From NCBI GenBank assembly GCA_015490795.1, contig WFXD01000041.1, positions 1 through 63,758 of the forward strand: DNA of 63,758 bases, in the 5' to 3' direction. This DNA is from Gammaproteobacteria bacterium (GTDB lineage: Bacteria; Pseudomonadota; Gammaproteobacteria; Chromatiales; Chromatiaceae). This document shows positions 1-7,069 of this stretch, piece after piece. Under the pieces are notes generated by a model. It did no database searches and was not told the origin of the DNA. It was given only the letters and a program-made list of their open reading frames with translations. Each line of letters starts with the position of its first letter. The first letter of the stretch is position 1. Both the position numbers and the translations under genes were made by a program.

Positions 1-1
1 G

Positions 2-145
2 ATGTATGACTATCTTGCCGTTTATGCCAGAAAAGGGAGGCCGCCAGCAGCCTGGGCAGAGTACCTTGAACGAATGCATCTCATTGAAGTGAAAAAATTT
101 GAGAACAGACGCAATAATGGGATCTCTATTTACCAACGAAACTAA
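2..145 (+). CDS. Unrecognised protein, C-terminal fragment
   Basis: An open frame runs from the window edge to a TAA at 143-145 and encodes at most 47 visible residues, ending in NNGISIYQRN. The ATG at 2-4 is probably internal, because the gene is cut by the window edge. The peptide is basic and mixed in character, with no motif I can assign. A repeat fragment follows within a few bases. It could also be a chance open frame; the stretch is short. Confidence 0.35.
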   Translation: MYDYLAVYARKGRPPAAWAEYLERMHLIEVKKFENRRNNGISIYQRN

Positions 146-147
146 TG

Positions 148-174
148 CACCGTTAATATAACTTGATGGAGTAT
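148..174. repeat. Family 2 terminal fragment / mini-palindrome relic
   Basis: The sequence CACCGTTAATATAACTTGAT followed by GGAGTAT resembles the mini-palindromes at 30760 and 39535 and the right end of the family 2 elements (CTTGAYGGAGTACT). It directly precedes a family 3 element, the same order as at 54193-54519. Confidence 0.6.
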
Positions 175-338
175 AGGAGCCTGTCGGGTTTAGGATGAAC
201 TGGCTGCGGAAGTGGGAGAGCGGCTCAACTATCCCCGGTTTTTCGTTGCGTAGGCCCACTATGCGCCTCAAAACCGGGAATATTTGCGCTCACTCTCCCA
301 CTCCCTCGCTACAATCCACCTAAGTCCGACAGACTCCT
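175..338. repeat. Family 3 palindromic element, copy 1
   Basis: Imperfect inverted repeat of about 164 bp. The outer arms read AGGAGCCTGTCGGGTTTAGG on the left and the complement of AGTCTGTCGGACTTAGG on the right. The inner arms contain AGTGGGAGAG and CCCGGTTTT with their complements around a loop of about 25 bases. A second full copy lies at 54355-54519 and a half copy at 16368-16418. It contains no credible coding frame. It occupies the gap between the fragment gene and the stop of the barrel gene at 362. Confidence 0.85.
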
Positions 339-361
339 AGGATCATGTAACTTGCCCCAAT

Positions 362-1771
362 TTAAAATCCATACCGCAGTGCCGTATAGGCGTTGTCGTT
401 GTTTTGAAATTGTCCCAGGAACGTCTGCGTGTTGTTACCCCAGAAAAGATTGCCCCCAATTTCAAGTGAGAGGTGATCATCATATTTATAGTGCAGTTTG
501 GCACGCAGATAGCCATCGTCATCTGATGGTGAGTAGAAGCTGAAGAGTGACCAGAGCAGGTTTTGGTTCATGGTCAGCCAGGTCAGTCGCACGGTGTACT
601 CCTGTCGGCTGCGAGCTGCCGGGTATGCCCCCGTGGGTAGTGTGTGGCGGTAGCGGGCATAATCTTCCATGCGTTTAAGATAGTACTGCACGCCAAGGGT
701 CAGATTGGTTGCAAGCTCCTGCTCGTAACCCAGAATCAGCCGCTGCTCGCTGTTGTTGATCATGGGGTTGCGGCCACTGGGGTCATCCCGTGAGTCATAA
801 TAACCCCATTCAGCATTTGCAATGCCGCTGGCCAGTGAACCGCGAATGCTGGCACCATATACTGCCAGCTCGGGAAACAGGGCGCGGCCAGTGGCCGGGT
901 CAAAGCCACCAGGGCTTTTCCAGAAGCCATTATATCCATAGAGGGCCAACTCATAGGCGCCTATGTTTTTATATAGCCTTAATGCAAACTCATCGTCGTG
1001 CAGCCAGTCATTGGGGCGATCAACTTTTGTGACGGCATCTGTGCCAGCGATGCGGCCAAGGGTTGAGTTGAAGTAGGAGGCGCGGGAGCCATCAATATAA
1101 CGGTCAGCATCAAAGCGCGGTGTGTAGACAAGATCAAGATTGGCTATCTGATGAAACAGTGAGAGCTTGATGGCATCTGACGGTGCCTTGAGATATTCGA
1201 CATCGCGCCCGATCAGAAAGGCGTTCCAATCCTTTGGAAAGAGGTCGTTGATAAAGAGCAGGTCGCCCGTTCCCCAGGTCAGTATCTGCCGGCCCAGACG
1301 GACATCCATAAATTGGGTCGGTGAAAAAACAGCATTGGCAGTGCGAAGGTCGAGCCAGCCCTCTCCCTTGTCTAATGCAACATCCTGATCATCTGTAACA
1401 TCGTCATGGATCAGGTCGGCTACTGCGGTGAAGGTAAAGGTAGAGAACTCCTTCTCCAGTTCAAGCTGCAGGCGTGCTTCATTGAGTGGCCTGCGCTCCT
1501 GGTAGTGATGGCTGTCGATCCATGCCCCACTTCTGATCTCAATAAAGCCTTCCAGAGCAAAGCCCTGCTCTGCCAGGTTGCCTTGATTGAATCCTTCATC
1601 TATGGCATTACCAGGATCTTTTGGCAGGGCAAGCTCTTCACCCAGGTCAAGGCCGCTGGGCAATGCTGGCTCATCAGCATTAAGCCCCATCGGCAGCGCA
1701 GGTTCTGTTGCCACTGCTGCGGAACATAATGAGGCCGCCAGGGTGCTGCAAATGACCCATTTATACATCAA
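362..1771 (-). CDS. Outer-membrane beta-barrel protein of MMPL exporter trio (DUF1302/alginate-export-like)
   Basis: 469-residue secreted protein. Residues 1-22 form a signal peptide ending near AVA-T. A low-complexity stretch follows in which ALP(M/S)GL occurs twice (about 25-42). The rest has the alternating aromatic/hydrophilic pattern of a porin-like barrel, with motifs such as VRLGRQILTWGTGD, and it ends in an aromatic residue (ALRYGF), as outer-membrane barrels do. It lies 3 bp downstream of a LolA-like gene and an MMPL/RND gene, so all three are probably one operon. The likely role is the outer-membrane partner of a lipid or small-molecule export system (inference from context). The exact family name is uncertain. 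Confidence 0.7.
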   Translation of the reverse strand: MMYKWVICSTLAASLCSAAVATEPALPMGLNADEPALPSGLDLGEELALPKDPGNAIDEGFNQGNLAEQGFALEGFIEIRSGAWIDSHHYQERRPLNEARLQLELEKEFSTFTFTAVADLIHDDVTDDQDVALDKGEGWLDLRTANAVFSPTQFMDVRLGRQILTWGTGDLLFINDLFPKDWNAFLIGRDVEYLKAPSDAIKLSLFHQIANLDLVYTPRFDADRYIDGSRASYFNSTLGRIAGTDAVTKVDRPNDWLHDDEFALRLYKNIGAYELALYGYNGFWKSPGGFDPATGRALFPELAVYGASIRGSLASGIANAEWGYYDSRDDPSGRNPMINNSEQRLILGYEQELATNLTLGVQYYLKRMEDYARYRHTLPTGAYPAARSRQEYTVRLTWLTMNQNLLWSLFSFYSPSDDDGYLRAKLHYKYDDHLSLEIGGNLFWGNNTQTFLGQFQNNDNAYTALRYGF

Positions 1772-1774
1772 ATA

Positions 1775-2578
1775 TTATCTCAGCTGTCTGCGTGGTGCCT
1801 TGCGCAGATAGCGTTCGGTAAACAGTGCGTCATCCAGCCCAATATTATATTCAACCTTGCTGTACTCCATTACCGTTTTACCGCCGGTTTTCAGATTTTC
1901 TATACTGGCTTTGGTTACCGTTGGATAGCCTTGGATGTTCTTTACGCTCAGCGCTTTGGCTATGCGGTATTTGCGGCCTGCTTTATCATAATATTCTATC
2001 TGCACGGGGATAAAACTCTGTTTATGGATAAAGGTTTTATAGTAGGAGAACTCAACAGCTGCGGCATCCTTTGGGCTGTTTTTTATGACATAGTAGCTTT
2101 TGGTTGTCTCTACCAGTTCATGTATGTCTTCATCGATCCGGCGGCCGGATACATCTTCATAGAAAAAGTCTGAGCCGACAAAACTGGTGCGTTTATCAGA
2201 GGCTGCAATCCGTTTTACCAGATCCAGCGCGGGAAGATAGAGCCAGCGGTCGTCATCCTGGTCAAGATGTTTCCAAACCAGGAAGGCCATCTTGCTTACA
2301 TCCGCCGGGCGGTGGAAATAGATGTAGAATTTCTGGCCACCCAGGTAGGCATTTTCCTCGATAGCATCGCTCTTGGCGGCATCAATCCGCAGAATGGTCA
2401 GTTGCCGTTGTCGCTCTCGTCCCTGACTGTCGGTGATGATCATCCTGACCTGGGCGCGGCCATCCTGGCCCTGATAGTAGGTGACCATATTGCTGTGGTG
2501 CACGATCTCGTCGGCTGTGGGTGATGCGATGAGTGGTGCAGAGAGGACAAGGAATAGCAGAGTAATAAAGTTGCGCAT
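1775..2578 (-). CDS. Outer membrane lipoprotein-sorting protein (LolA-like fold)
   Basis: 267 residues with an N-terminal signal peptide (about 1-18, FLVLSAPLIAS). The body carries the hallmarks of the exporter-associated 'outer membrane lipoprotein-sorting protein' family: a region around DRWLYLPALDLVKRI, then SFVGSDFFYEDV, and a C-terminal sheet with VTKASIENLKTGGKT. Such proteins have a half-barrel that binds acyl chains and are found beside MMPL transporters. Here the gene sits 3 bp after the MMPL gene and 3 bp before the barrel gene, which indicates tight co-transcription. Substrate is unknown. Confidence 0.85.
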   Translation of the reverse strand: MRNFITLLFLVLSAPLIASPTADEIVHHSNMVTYYQGQDGRAQVRMIITDSQGRERQRQLTILRIDAAKSDAIEENAYLGGQKFYIYFHRPADVSKMAFLVWKHLDQDDDRWLYLPALDLVKRIAASDKRTSFVGSDFFYEDVSGRRIDEDIHELVETTKSYYVIKNSPKDAAAVEFSYYKTFIHKQSFIPVQIEYYDKAGRKYRIAKALSVKNIQGYPTVTKASIENLKTGGKTVMEYSKVEYNIGLDDALFTERYLRKAPRRQLR

Positions 2579-2581
2579 GGT

Positions 2582-5263
2582 TTAGTCTCCTGCTTTGTTG
2601 CGAAACAGCCAGGGCTCAAAGAGTGTGATCATCGCTGGTAATATCAACAGTGATGCAATACCTGCCAGTAGCAGGATGGCGGCAATAAAGATGCCGACGG
2701 TTTGATAGGGTACCAGTGGTGCGGCCAGCAGGGGCAGGAACCCGACACCCACCACAATGGCATTACGTGTAATGGCTCGGGCAGGCTCTGCAAAGACATG
2801 GGGGATGGTAGCCTGCCAGCTGCCATACTGCCTCTGTAGTTGTCGGGAGCGCGACAGGAAATGGATGGCGTAATCTACAGATAACCCCAGACTCAGCGCA
2901 CTGAGTACTGCTACCGGCATATCATAATCCTTGCCGATAAGCCCGATGATGCCGTAGATAACCCACACCGTGACTGCCAGTGGAATCATGGCAAGAATGC
3001 CCCACAGGAGAGATCGAAACAGTATAACCATCATGATCAGCACCACTACAAAACTTCCGGCCAGAGCCATGGCCATGCCGGCGACCATCCTCTCCTGCCA
3101 GATGACATTGATATAGGTGAGTCCAAACCAGCGGTGGGATAGTGCAAAAGGGGGTGGATGGTCTTGGAAATACTTTTTAACCTGCGTCTCTACCGCTGCC
3201 ATATCCTGATTGTCACCGCTGGTCAGTTGCACCAGTATAGTGGCCTTGCGATAGTCGGGGGTAACGAAATGCCAAAGATCATTTGGACGATGGCTGTTCT
3301 GATAGGTGATCAGGGTCTGTGCTACCGCATTGCTGCTGTCGGGGATGCGGAAGGCCTCCTCCTTGCCCATCAGCAATTCACGGTAGACGGTCTTTACCAC
3401 ATCAGCAACCGAGCTTGATTTGCCAACCACGTCGAGTGAGGCCAGGTAGGTTTGGAGGTCGCTGATATACTGCAATACCTCTGGCTGTTTGAAGGTTTCA
3501 TTCCGTTGCCGCTCATGGTCGATAAACAGTTGTGCCTCATCCCAGGCTTCGAACATGTCATCAGTGGCTCTGTCAAGCTGGCTGTTTATATAGCTGTCCA
3601 GTGCGTTTAACAGAGCGGCCTTGTTTTGTGCTGTAGAGGTAAACAGCACGGTCTTATTATACAGCTCTTCAAATACAGTGTTGCTGTTGGGCGTACTGCT
3701 TGCCGCCAGCCTGCCGGCTGTTGCTTTTATTCGCCGTTGCATGGCCTGGCTGTATTCAGCCACGGTATCTGTGGACTCTCCGGGTTCCAGTTCCAGATAG
3801 GCCAGATAGGTGCCACCAAAGTGTTCATTCAACACCTTGTCGGCTATTCGGATGGGGTGGTCGGTGTCAAACCATTTGATGGGGTTGTCGTTGATGTTGA
3901 TCTGGCTGATGCCATACAGTCCGATAGCCATTGCTGCACCGGTGCCTATCAGTACCCATCGGGCATGCCGGTAGATCGACTGGCCAGAGCTGCTCAAAAG
4001 GCGGCTCATCAGGCCGCTATCCTGGGCATCGTCTGTCTGATGCCCAAAGTTGGCCAGCTTCTCTTCCGGGATGAACATGATAAAGGCGGGGATGAAGGTG
4101 ATAGTCCAGAACCAGGCCAGCAATACACCTATGGATATAAACAGCCCAAATGTCTGTACGGGCGGGATGGGCGTCATCAGCAGCGAGGCAAATCCAGCCA
4201 TGGTGGTCAGGGTGGTAAAGAGCATCGGGGTGAAGAGATGCTGCATTACATAGAGAATGGTTTCGCGCCGGTCTTTGCGTTTCTGATACTCATCGAAGAA
4301 ATCCGACAGAATATGGATGGCATCCAGCACGGCTATCGGCATGATGAAGATCGGGATCATGGAGCTCATGATATGGATGGTGTTGCCTGAAATAATCAAC
4401 AGTGCCATGGTGGCCAGTGAGCAGACCATGGCCAGGATCATCGGTGCGCTAATCAGGGAGAGCTTCTTGAAAAACCACCACAGCAGCAGAAAGATCACCA
4501 GCATCGCCAGCGGGGCCGAGATAGCCATCTGGTAAAACATCTCCACCCCAAAGGTATCCTCTGCCACTGGCAGGCCGGTGATATGAAACTCGTCGCCCGA
4601 GCCTTCCCACTCTGCAATCTTACCCAACAGTGCTTCACGTACCCGGTAGCTGAGGTGCTTGTCGGTCAGTGGCAGATAGAGTGCAATGGCCAGGCCATCT
4701 TCACTTACCACGGTGCCATTGAGCAGCGGGATACGCTGTGCCTTCTTGCGTATGGCCAGTGCCTCTTCCTGCGTGGCGGGGGGCTTTGGCATCAGCCAGC
4801 TGAAGTTTACCACCCCCATGCCGCCCTGCTCGATGTTATCCACCACTGAGGGGGCCAGGATATCCACCTCAATGACACCGACCTGTTTTTCCGGATGGTC
4901 AGGGTCGGGCCAGGTGAGAGTCTTGGCAAACTCTGTCAACTCATGAATACGTTGCAGTGAGGCAGGATTAAATACACCCTCTGGATCTCCCGGGTTGACC
5001 ACCCCAACTACAACCATATCCCACAGGCTAAAGGTCTGCTTGCTCGCATTATGAAAAACCCTTACCGGCTCATCAGCAGAGAGCATGTTTTCGGGATCGG
5101 TATCCACCTGTAGAGGGTTCAATGTATTAAAGGTGGCAGGCCACAGGCTGGGCAGAAGTGCCAGCAGAACCAATAGCAGGGTGAAGAGCGACATTGCCCA
5201 GGTGACGGACTTTGGGTGGTCAACCGAGTAACGAACCAGAGGATTGCTTTTGTGCTTGTTCAT
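2582..5263 (-). CDS. MMPL/RND-family exporter, inner-membrane
   Basis: Encodes 893 residues from the chosen ATG at 5263 (MNKHKSNPLVRYSVDHPK). An in-frame ATG 24 codons upstream would add an unusual peptide encoded by the palindrome at 5286-5329, so the shorter start is preferred. One membrane segment lies near residues 20-42. There are two large periplasmic loops and two blocks of five membrane helices (about 245-420 and 740-880), typical of the HpnN/MMPL branch of RND transporters. It probably works with the LolA-like and barrel proteins encoded directly downstream to move a hydrophobic molecule to the outer membrane. That role is inference from family and gene order. Confidence 0.9.
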   Translation of the reverse strand: MNKHKSNPLVRYSVDHPKSVTWAMSLFTLLLVLLALLPSLWPATFNTLNPLQVDTDPENMLSADEPVRVFHNASKQTFSLWDMVVVGVVNPGDPEGVFNPASLQRIHELTEFAKTLTWPDPDHPEKQVGVIEVDILAPSVVDNIEQGGMGVVNFSWLMPKPPATQEEALAIRKKAQRIPLLNGTVVSEDGLAIALYLPLTDKHLSYRVREALLGKIAEWEGSGDEFHITGLPVAEDTFGVEMFYQMAISAPLAMLVIFLLLWWFFKKLSLISAPMILAMVCSLATMALLIISGNTIHIMSSMIPIFIMPIAVLDAIHILSDFFDEYQKRKDRRETILYVMQHLFTPMLFTTLTTMAGFASLLMTPIPPVQTFGLFISIGVLLAWFWTITFIPAFIMFIPEEKLANFGHQTDDAQDSGLMSRLLSSSGQSIYRHARWVLIGTGAAMAIGLYGISQININDNPIKWFDTDHPIRIADKVLNEHFGGTYLAYLELEPGESTDTVAEYSQAMQRRIKATAGRLAASSTPNSNTVFEELYNKTVLFTSTAQNKAALLNALDSYINSQLDRATDDMFEAWDEAQLFIDHERQRNETFKQPEVLQYISDLQTYLASLDVVGKSSSVADVVKTVYRELLMGKEEAFRIPDSSNAVAQTLITYQNSHRPNDLWHFVTPDYRKATILVQLTSGDNQDMAAVETQVKKYFQDHPPPFALSHRWFGLTYINVIWQERMVAGMAMALAGSFVVVLIMMVILFRSLLWGILAMIPLAVTVWVIYGIIGLIGKDYDMPVAVLSALSLGLSVDYAIHFLSRSRQLQRQYGSWQATIPHVFAEPARAITRNAIVVGVGFLPLLAAPLVPYQTVGIFIAAILLLAGIASLLILPAMITLFEPWLFRNKAGD

Positions 5264-5285
5264 CTTTGTATAACCCAGTAAATAG

Positions 5286-5329
5286 TGCTTGATAAGCATA
5301 TTAGTATAAACTAATATTCTTATCAAGCA
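5286..5329. promoter_or_regulatory. 20-bp-arm palindrome between divergent genes
   Basis: Inverted repeat TGCTTGATAAGCATATTAGT / ACTAATATTCTTATCAAGCA separated by ATAA. The 20-bp arms have a single mismatch. It lies just upstream of the MMPL operon start (minus strand) and 25 bp before the DUF2892 gene (plus strand). The position suits an operator for both genes, or an RNA hairpin in the MMPL leader. No regulator gene is adjacent. Function is inferred. Confidence 0.6.
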
Positions 5330-5354
5330 GCCCATAAAACCTGGAGATCACATC

Positions 5355-5555
5355 ATGAGTATAGAACGTATTGTACTGGCTTTTGCAGGTGCCATGATCC
5401 TTGTCAGCCTGACTCTTTCGCAGCTACATTCGCCTAATTGGTTGTGGCTGGCTGCTTTTGTTGGCGCCAATATGTTTCAAGCTGCATTTACCCGTTTTTG
5501 CCCACTGGCAAAATTGCTTGAAAAACTGGGGAAAAAACCGGGCAGGGCATTTTAA
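5355..5555 (+). CDS. DUF2892 (YgaP-transmembrane-like) small membrane protein
   Basis: 66 residues. Two hydrophobic helices (about 5-22 and 29-48) are separated by QLHSPNWLW, followed by a CPLAKLLEKLG segment and a basic tail. This is the layout of the YgaP-like DUF2892 domain: MSIERIV start, a membrane hairpin, and a C-P-x-x-x-L-L motif. These proteins are often single-domain inner-membrane proteins found with sulfur-handling or rhodanese genes. GGAGATCACATC precedes the ATG. It is divergent from the MMPL operon and shares its palindrome. Confidence 0.85.
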   Translation: MSIERIVLAFAGAMILVSLTLSQLHSPNWLWLAAFVGANMFQAAFTRFCPLAKLLEKLGKKPGRAF

Positions 5556-5560
5556 CAGGA

Positions 5561-5742
5561 GGTGTTCTCAATCACCTGAGTGAGCGTGATTCTGAGGCAT
5601 TTTTTGTGCTGGTACCAACGGTAGGCGCTTTAGGCGAGGTGCGGTGGGGTGTAATAGTTACTCTATAATATACAACGAACCGCAACGCCGCCAGCATGGA
5701 AAAGGGTCAGAATCACGCCACGAACGGTTGATTGAGAGCACC
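5561..5742. repeat. Palindromic intergenic element
   Basis: Outer arms GGTGTTCTCAATCA and its complement (TGATTGAGAGCACC) are followed by inner arms GCGTGATTCTGA / TCAGAATCACGC and then TGCTGG/CCAGCA. The interior contains GGTAGGCGCTTTAGGCGAGG. This block also occurs, inverted, inside the family 2 element at 19767-20059 (near 19978-20000). It fills the gap between the DUF2892 gene and the DUF3365 gene and has no coding frame of note. Confidence 0.7.
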
Positions 5743-5770
5743 CCCCAGGTTTAATTGTTAAAAAGGAGAT

Positions 5771-6340
5771 ATGATGAAAAAATTAGTGTTATCGAGTTTG
5801 ATTGCTTGTCTCTCTGTAGCCCCTGCTGTTGCAGAGGATCTCACCCCGCGTGTTGATGCAAGCCGTGCGGCTGTAAAAGATTTTGCCGGTAATCTGGGTG
5901 GAGAACTTAAAGCGGCCCTGAAAAAAGGTGGGCCACTGGAGGCGATCAAGGTGTGCAATACCAAGGCGATGGGTATCACCAGGGTGCATTCTGAAAAAAA
6001 TGGTTGGCAAGTAGGGCGTACCAGCTTGAAACCTCGCAATAGTGCCAATGCCCCGGATGACTGGGAGAGGTCGGTGCTGGAGCAGTTTGAGATTCGCAAG
6101 GCAGCCGGTGAAGACCCCAAGAAGATGGAGCATTACGAGGTGGTCATGCAGAATGGTAAACAGCTCTTTCGCTATATGAAAGCGATACCGACGGCTGAAA
6201 GGCCATGCCTGGCCTGTCATGGTTCCAGGATAAAGCCGGCGATTGCCGAGACGCTGGACAAACGCTACCCTCAGGATCGGGCACGCGGCTACAAAGCGGG
6301 TGATATCCGTGGTGCCTTTACCATCACGCAAACGATGTGA
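5771..6340 (+). CDS. DUF3365 (Tll0287-like) haem-binding periplasmic protein
   Basis: 189 residues. A signal peptide (about 1-21, ending VAPAVAE) precedes the DUF3365/Tll0287-like domain. A single c-type haem site, CLACH, lies at 146-150. The region before it (YEVVMQNGKQLFRYMKAIP) and the end GDIRGAFTITQTM are characteristic of the family, which serves as a periplasmic sensor or redox protein. AAGGAG sits just upstream of tandem ATGs (5771 and 5774). It is convergent with the multihaem cytochrome gene at 6378, so the two may belong to the same respiratory function, although they are transcribed separately. Confidence 0.88.
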   Translation: MMKKLVLSSLIACLSVAPAVAEDLTPRVDASRAAVKDFAGNLGGELKAALKKGGPLEAIKVCNTKAMGITRVHSEKNGWQVGRTSLKPRNSANAPDDWERSVLEQFEIRKAAGEDPKKMEHYEVVMQNGKQLFRYMKAIPTAERPCLACHGSRIKPAIAETLDKRYPQDRARGYKAGDIRGAFTITQTM

Positions 6341-6377
6341 TTTGTAACGGTTCAGCTCACCCCTAAAACCCACCCCA

Positions 6378-7064
6378 CTACCAGTCAAATGGCATGTCGA
6401 TATATTTGATGTCGTGGCGGTGGGTTCCGCTGGCCTTTCTGTCTTCAAACTTGAATTCAAAACCAGAGCCGATGAAAGGGCTGGACTGGTTGTGGCACTG
6501 CTGGGTGCAGACGTTATTATCGGCTGAAGGCATGGTCATGCTGCCGATCTCCACAAACTCTTCCCGCGTATAGGTACCGCGCTTTTTCATCATCATTTCA
6601 GCGTAGTGACTACCTGGGCCGTGGCACATTTCACACTGCACATCTGTCATCTCCGGGGTCTTTTCAATACTGATAAAACCGCCTGGCTCGCCGTAGCCCG
6701 TGGTGTGGCAGCGGATGCACTCGGGCGCCCTGGTGTAATCGCGGTTTGGATCCAGACCTATCTGGCGCTTTGCTTTGGCACGCACGCCAGGCTTGAGCAG
6801 TTCAAAGGCCTTTGACATCCGGGTCGTCTGCCATGAGTCGAAGTGTGGCATGTGACAAATCTTGCAGTTTTCAACGCCAATGTAGACTGGCGCTTCGGCC
6901 TTGAACCGTTTGAGTGCGGATGGCTCGCTTTCAGCGGCTGCGGCCGGGTTGGTGTTGACCCAGTGCTTTTTAATATCGTCCCCGTCCGCAGCCTGTGCAG
7001 TCGCTGAGCTGAGGAGCAAAAGGCAGGTAATGGAGAGGGTGATGATGTTCATCTTTGCCTGCAT
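6378..7064 (-). CDS. Multihaem cytochrome c (cytochrome c554-like)
   Basis: 228 residues with a signal peptide (about 1-26, TAQAA). Three canonical haem sites are visible: CKICH 67-71, CIRCH 116-120 and CEMCH 144-148. A fourth site, CTQQCH at 186-191, has three residues between the cysteines (CX3CH). The spacing fits the tetrahaem cytochrome c554 / c-prime family of periplasmic electron carriers. The GPGSHYAE segment after the third site is typical. The gene starts 5 bp after pckA stops, on the same strand, and may be co-transcribed. An alternative start is the ATG at 7052. Confidence 0.85.
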   Translation of the reverse strand: MQAKMNIITLSITCLLLLSSATAQAADGDDIKKHWVNTNPAAAAESEPSALKRFKAEAPVYIGVENCKICHMPHFDSWQTTRMSKAFELLKPGVRAKAKRQIGLDPNRDYTRAPECIRCHTTGYGEPGGFISIEKTPEMTDVQCEMCHGPGSHYAEMMMKKRGTYTREEFVEIGSMTMPSADNNVCTQQCHNQSSPFIGSGFEFKFEDRKASGTHRHDIKYIDMPFDW

Positions 7065-7069
7065 CAGTG

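Noticed and set aside
3626-4390. 254-residue plus-strand open frame inside the MMPL gene
   Set aside because: It lies fully antisense to a clear MMPL transporter; long antisense frames are expected at this base composition.
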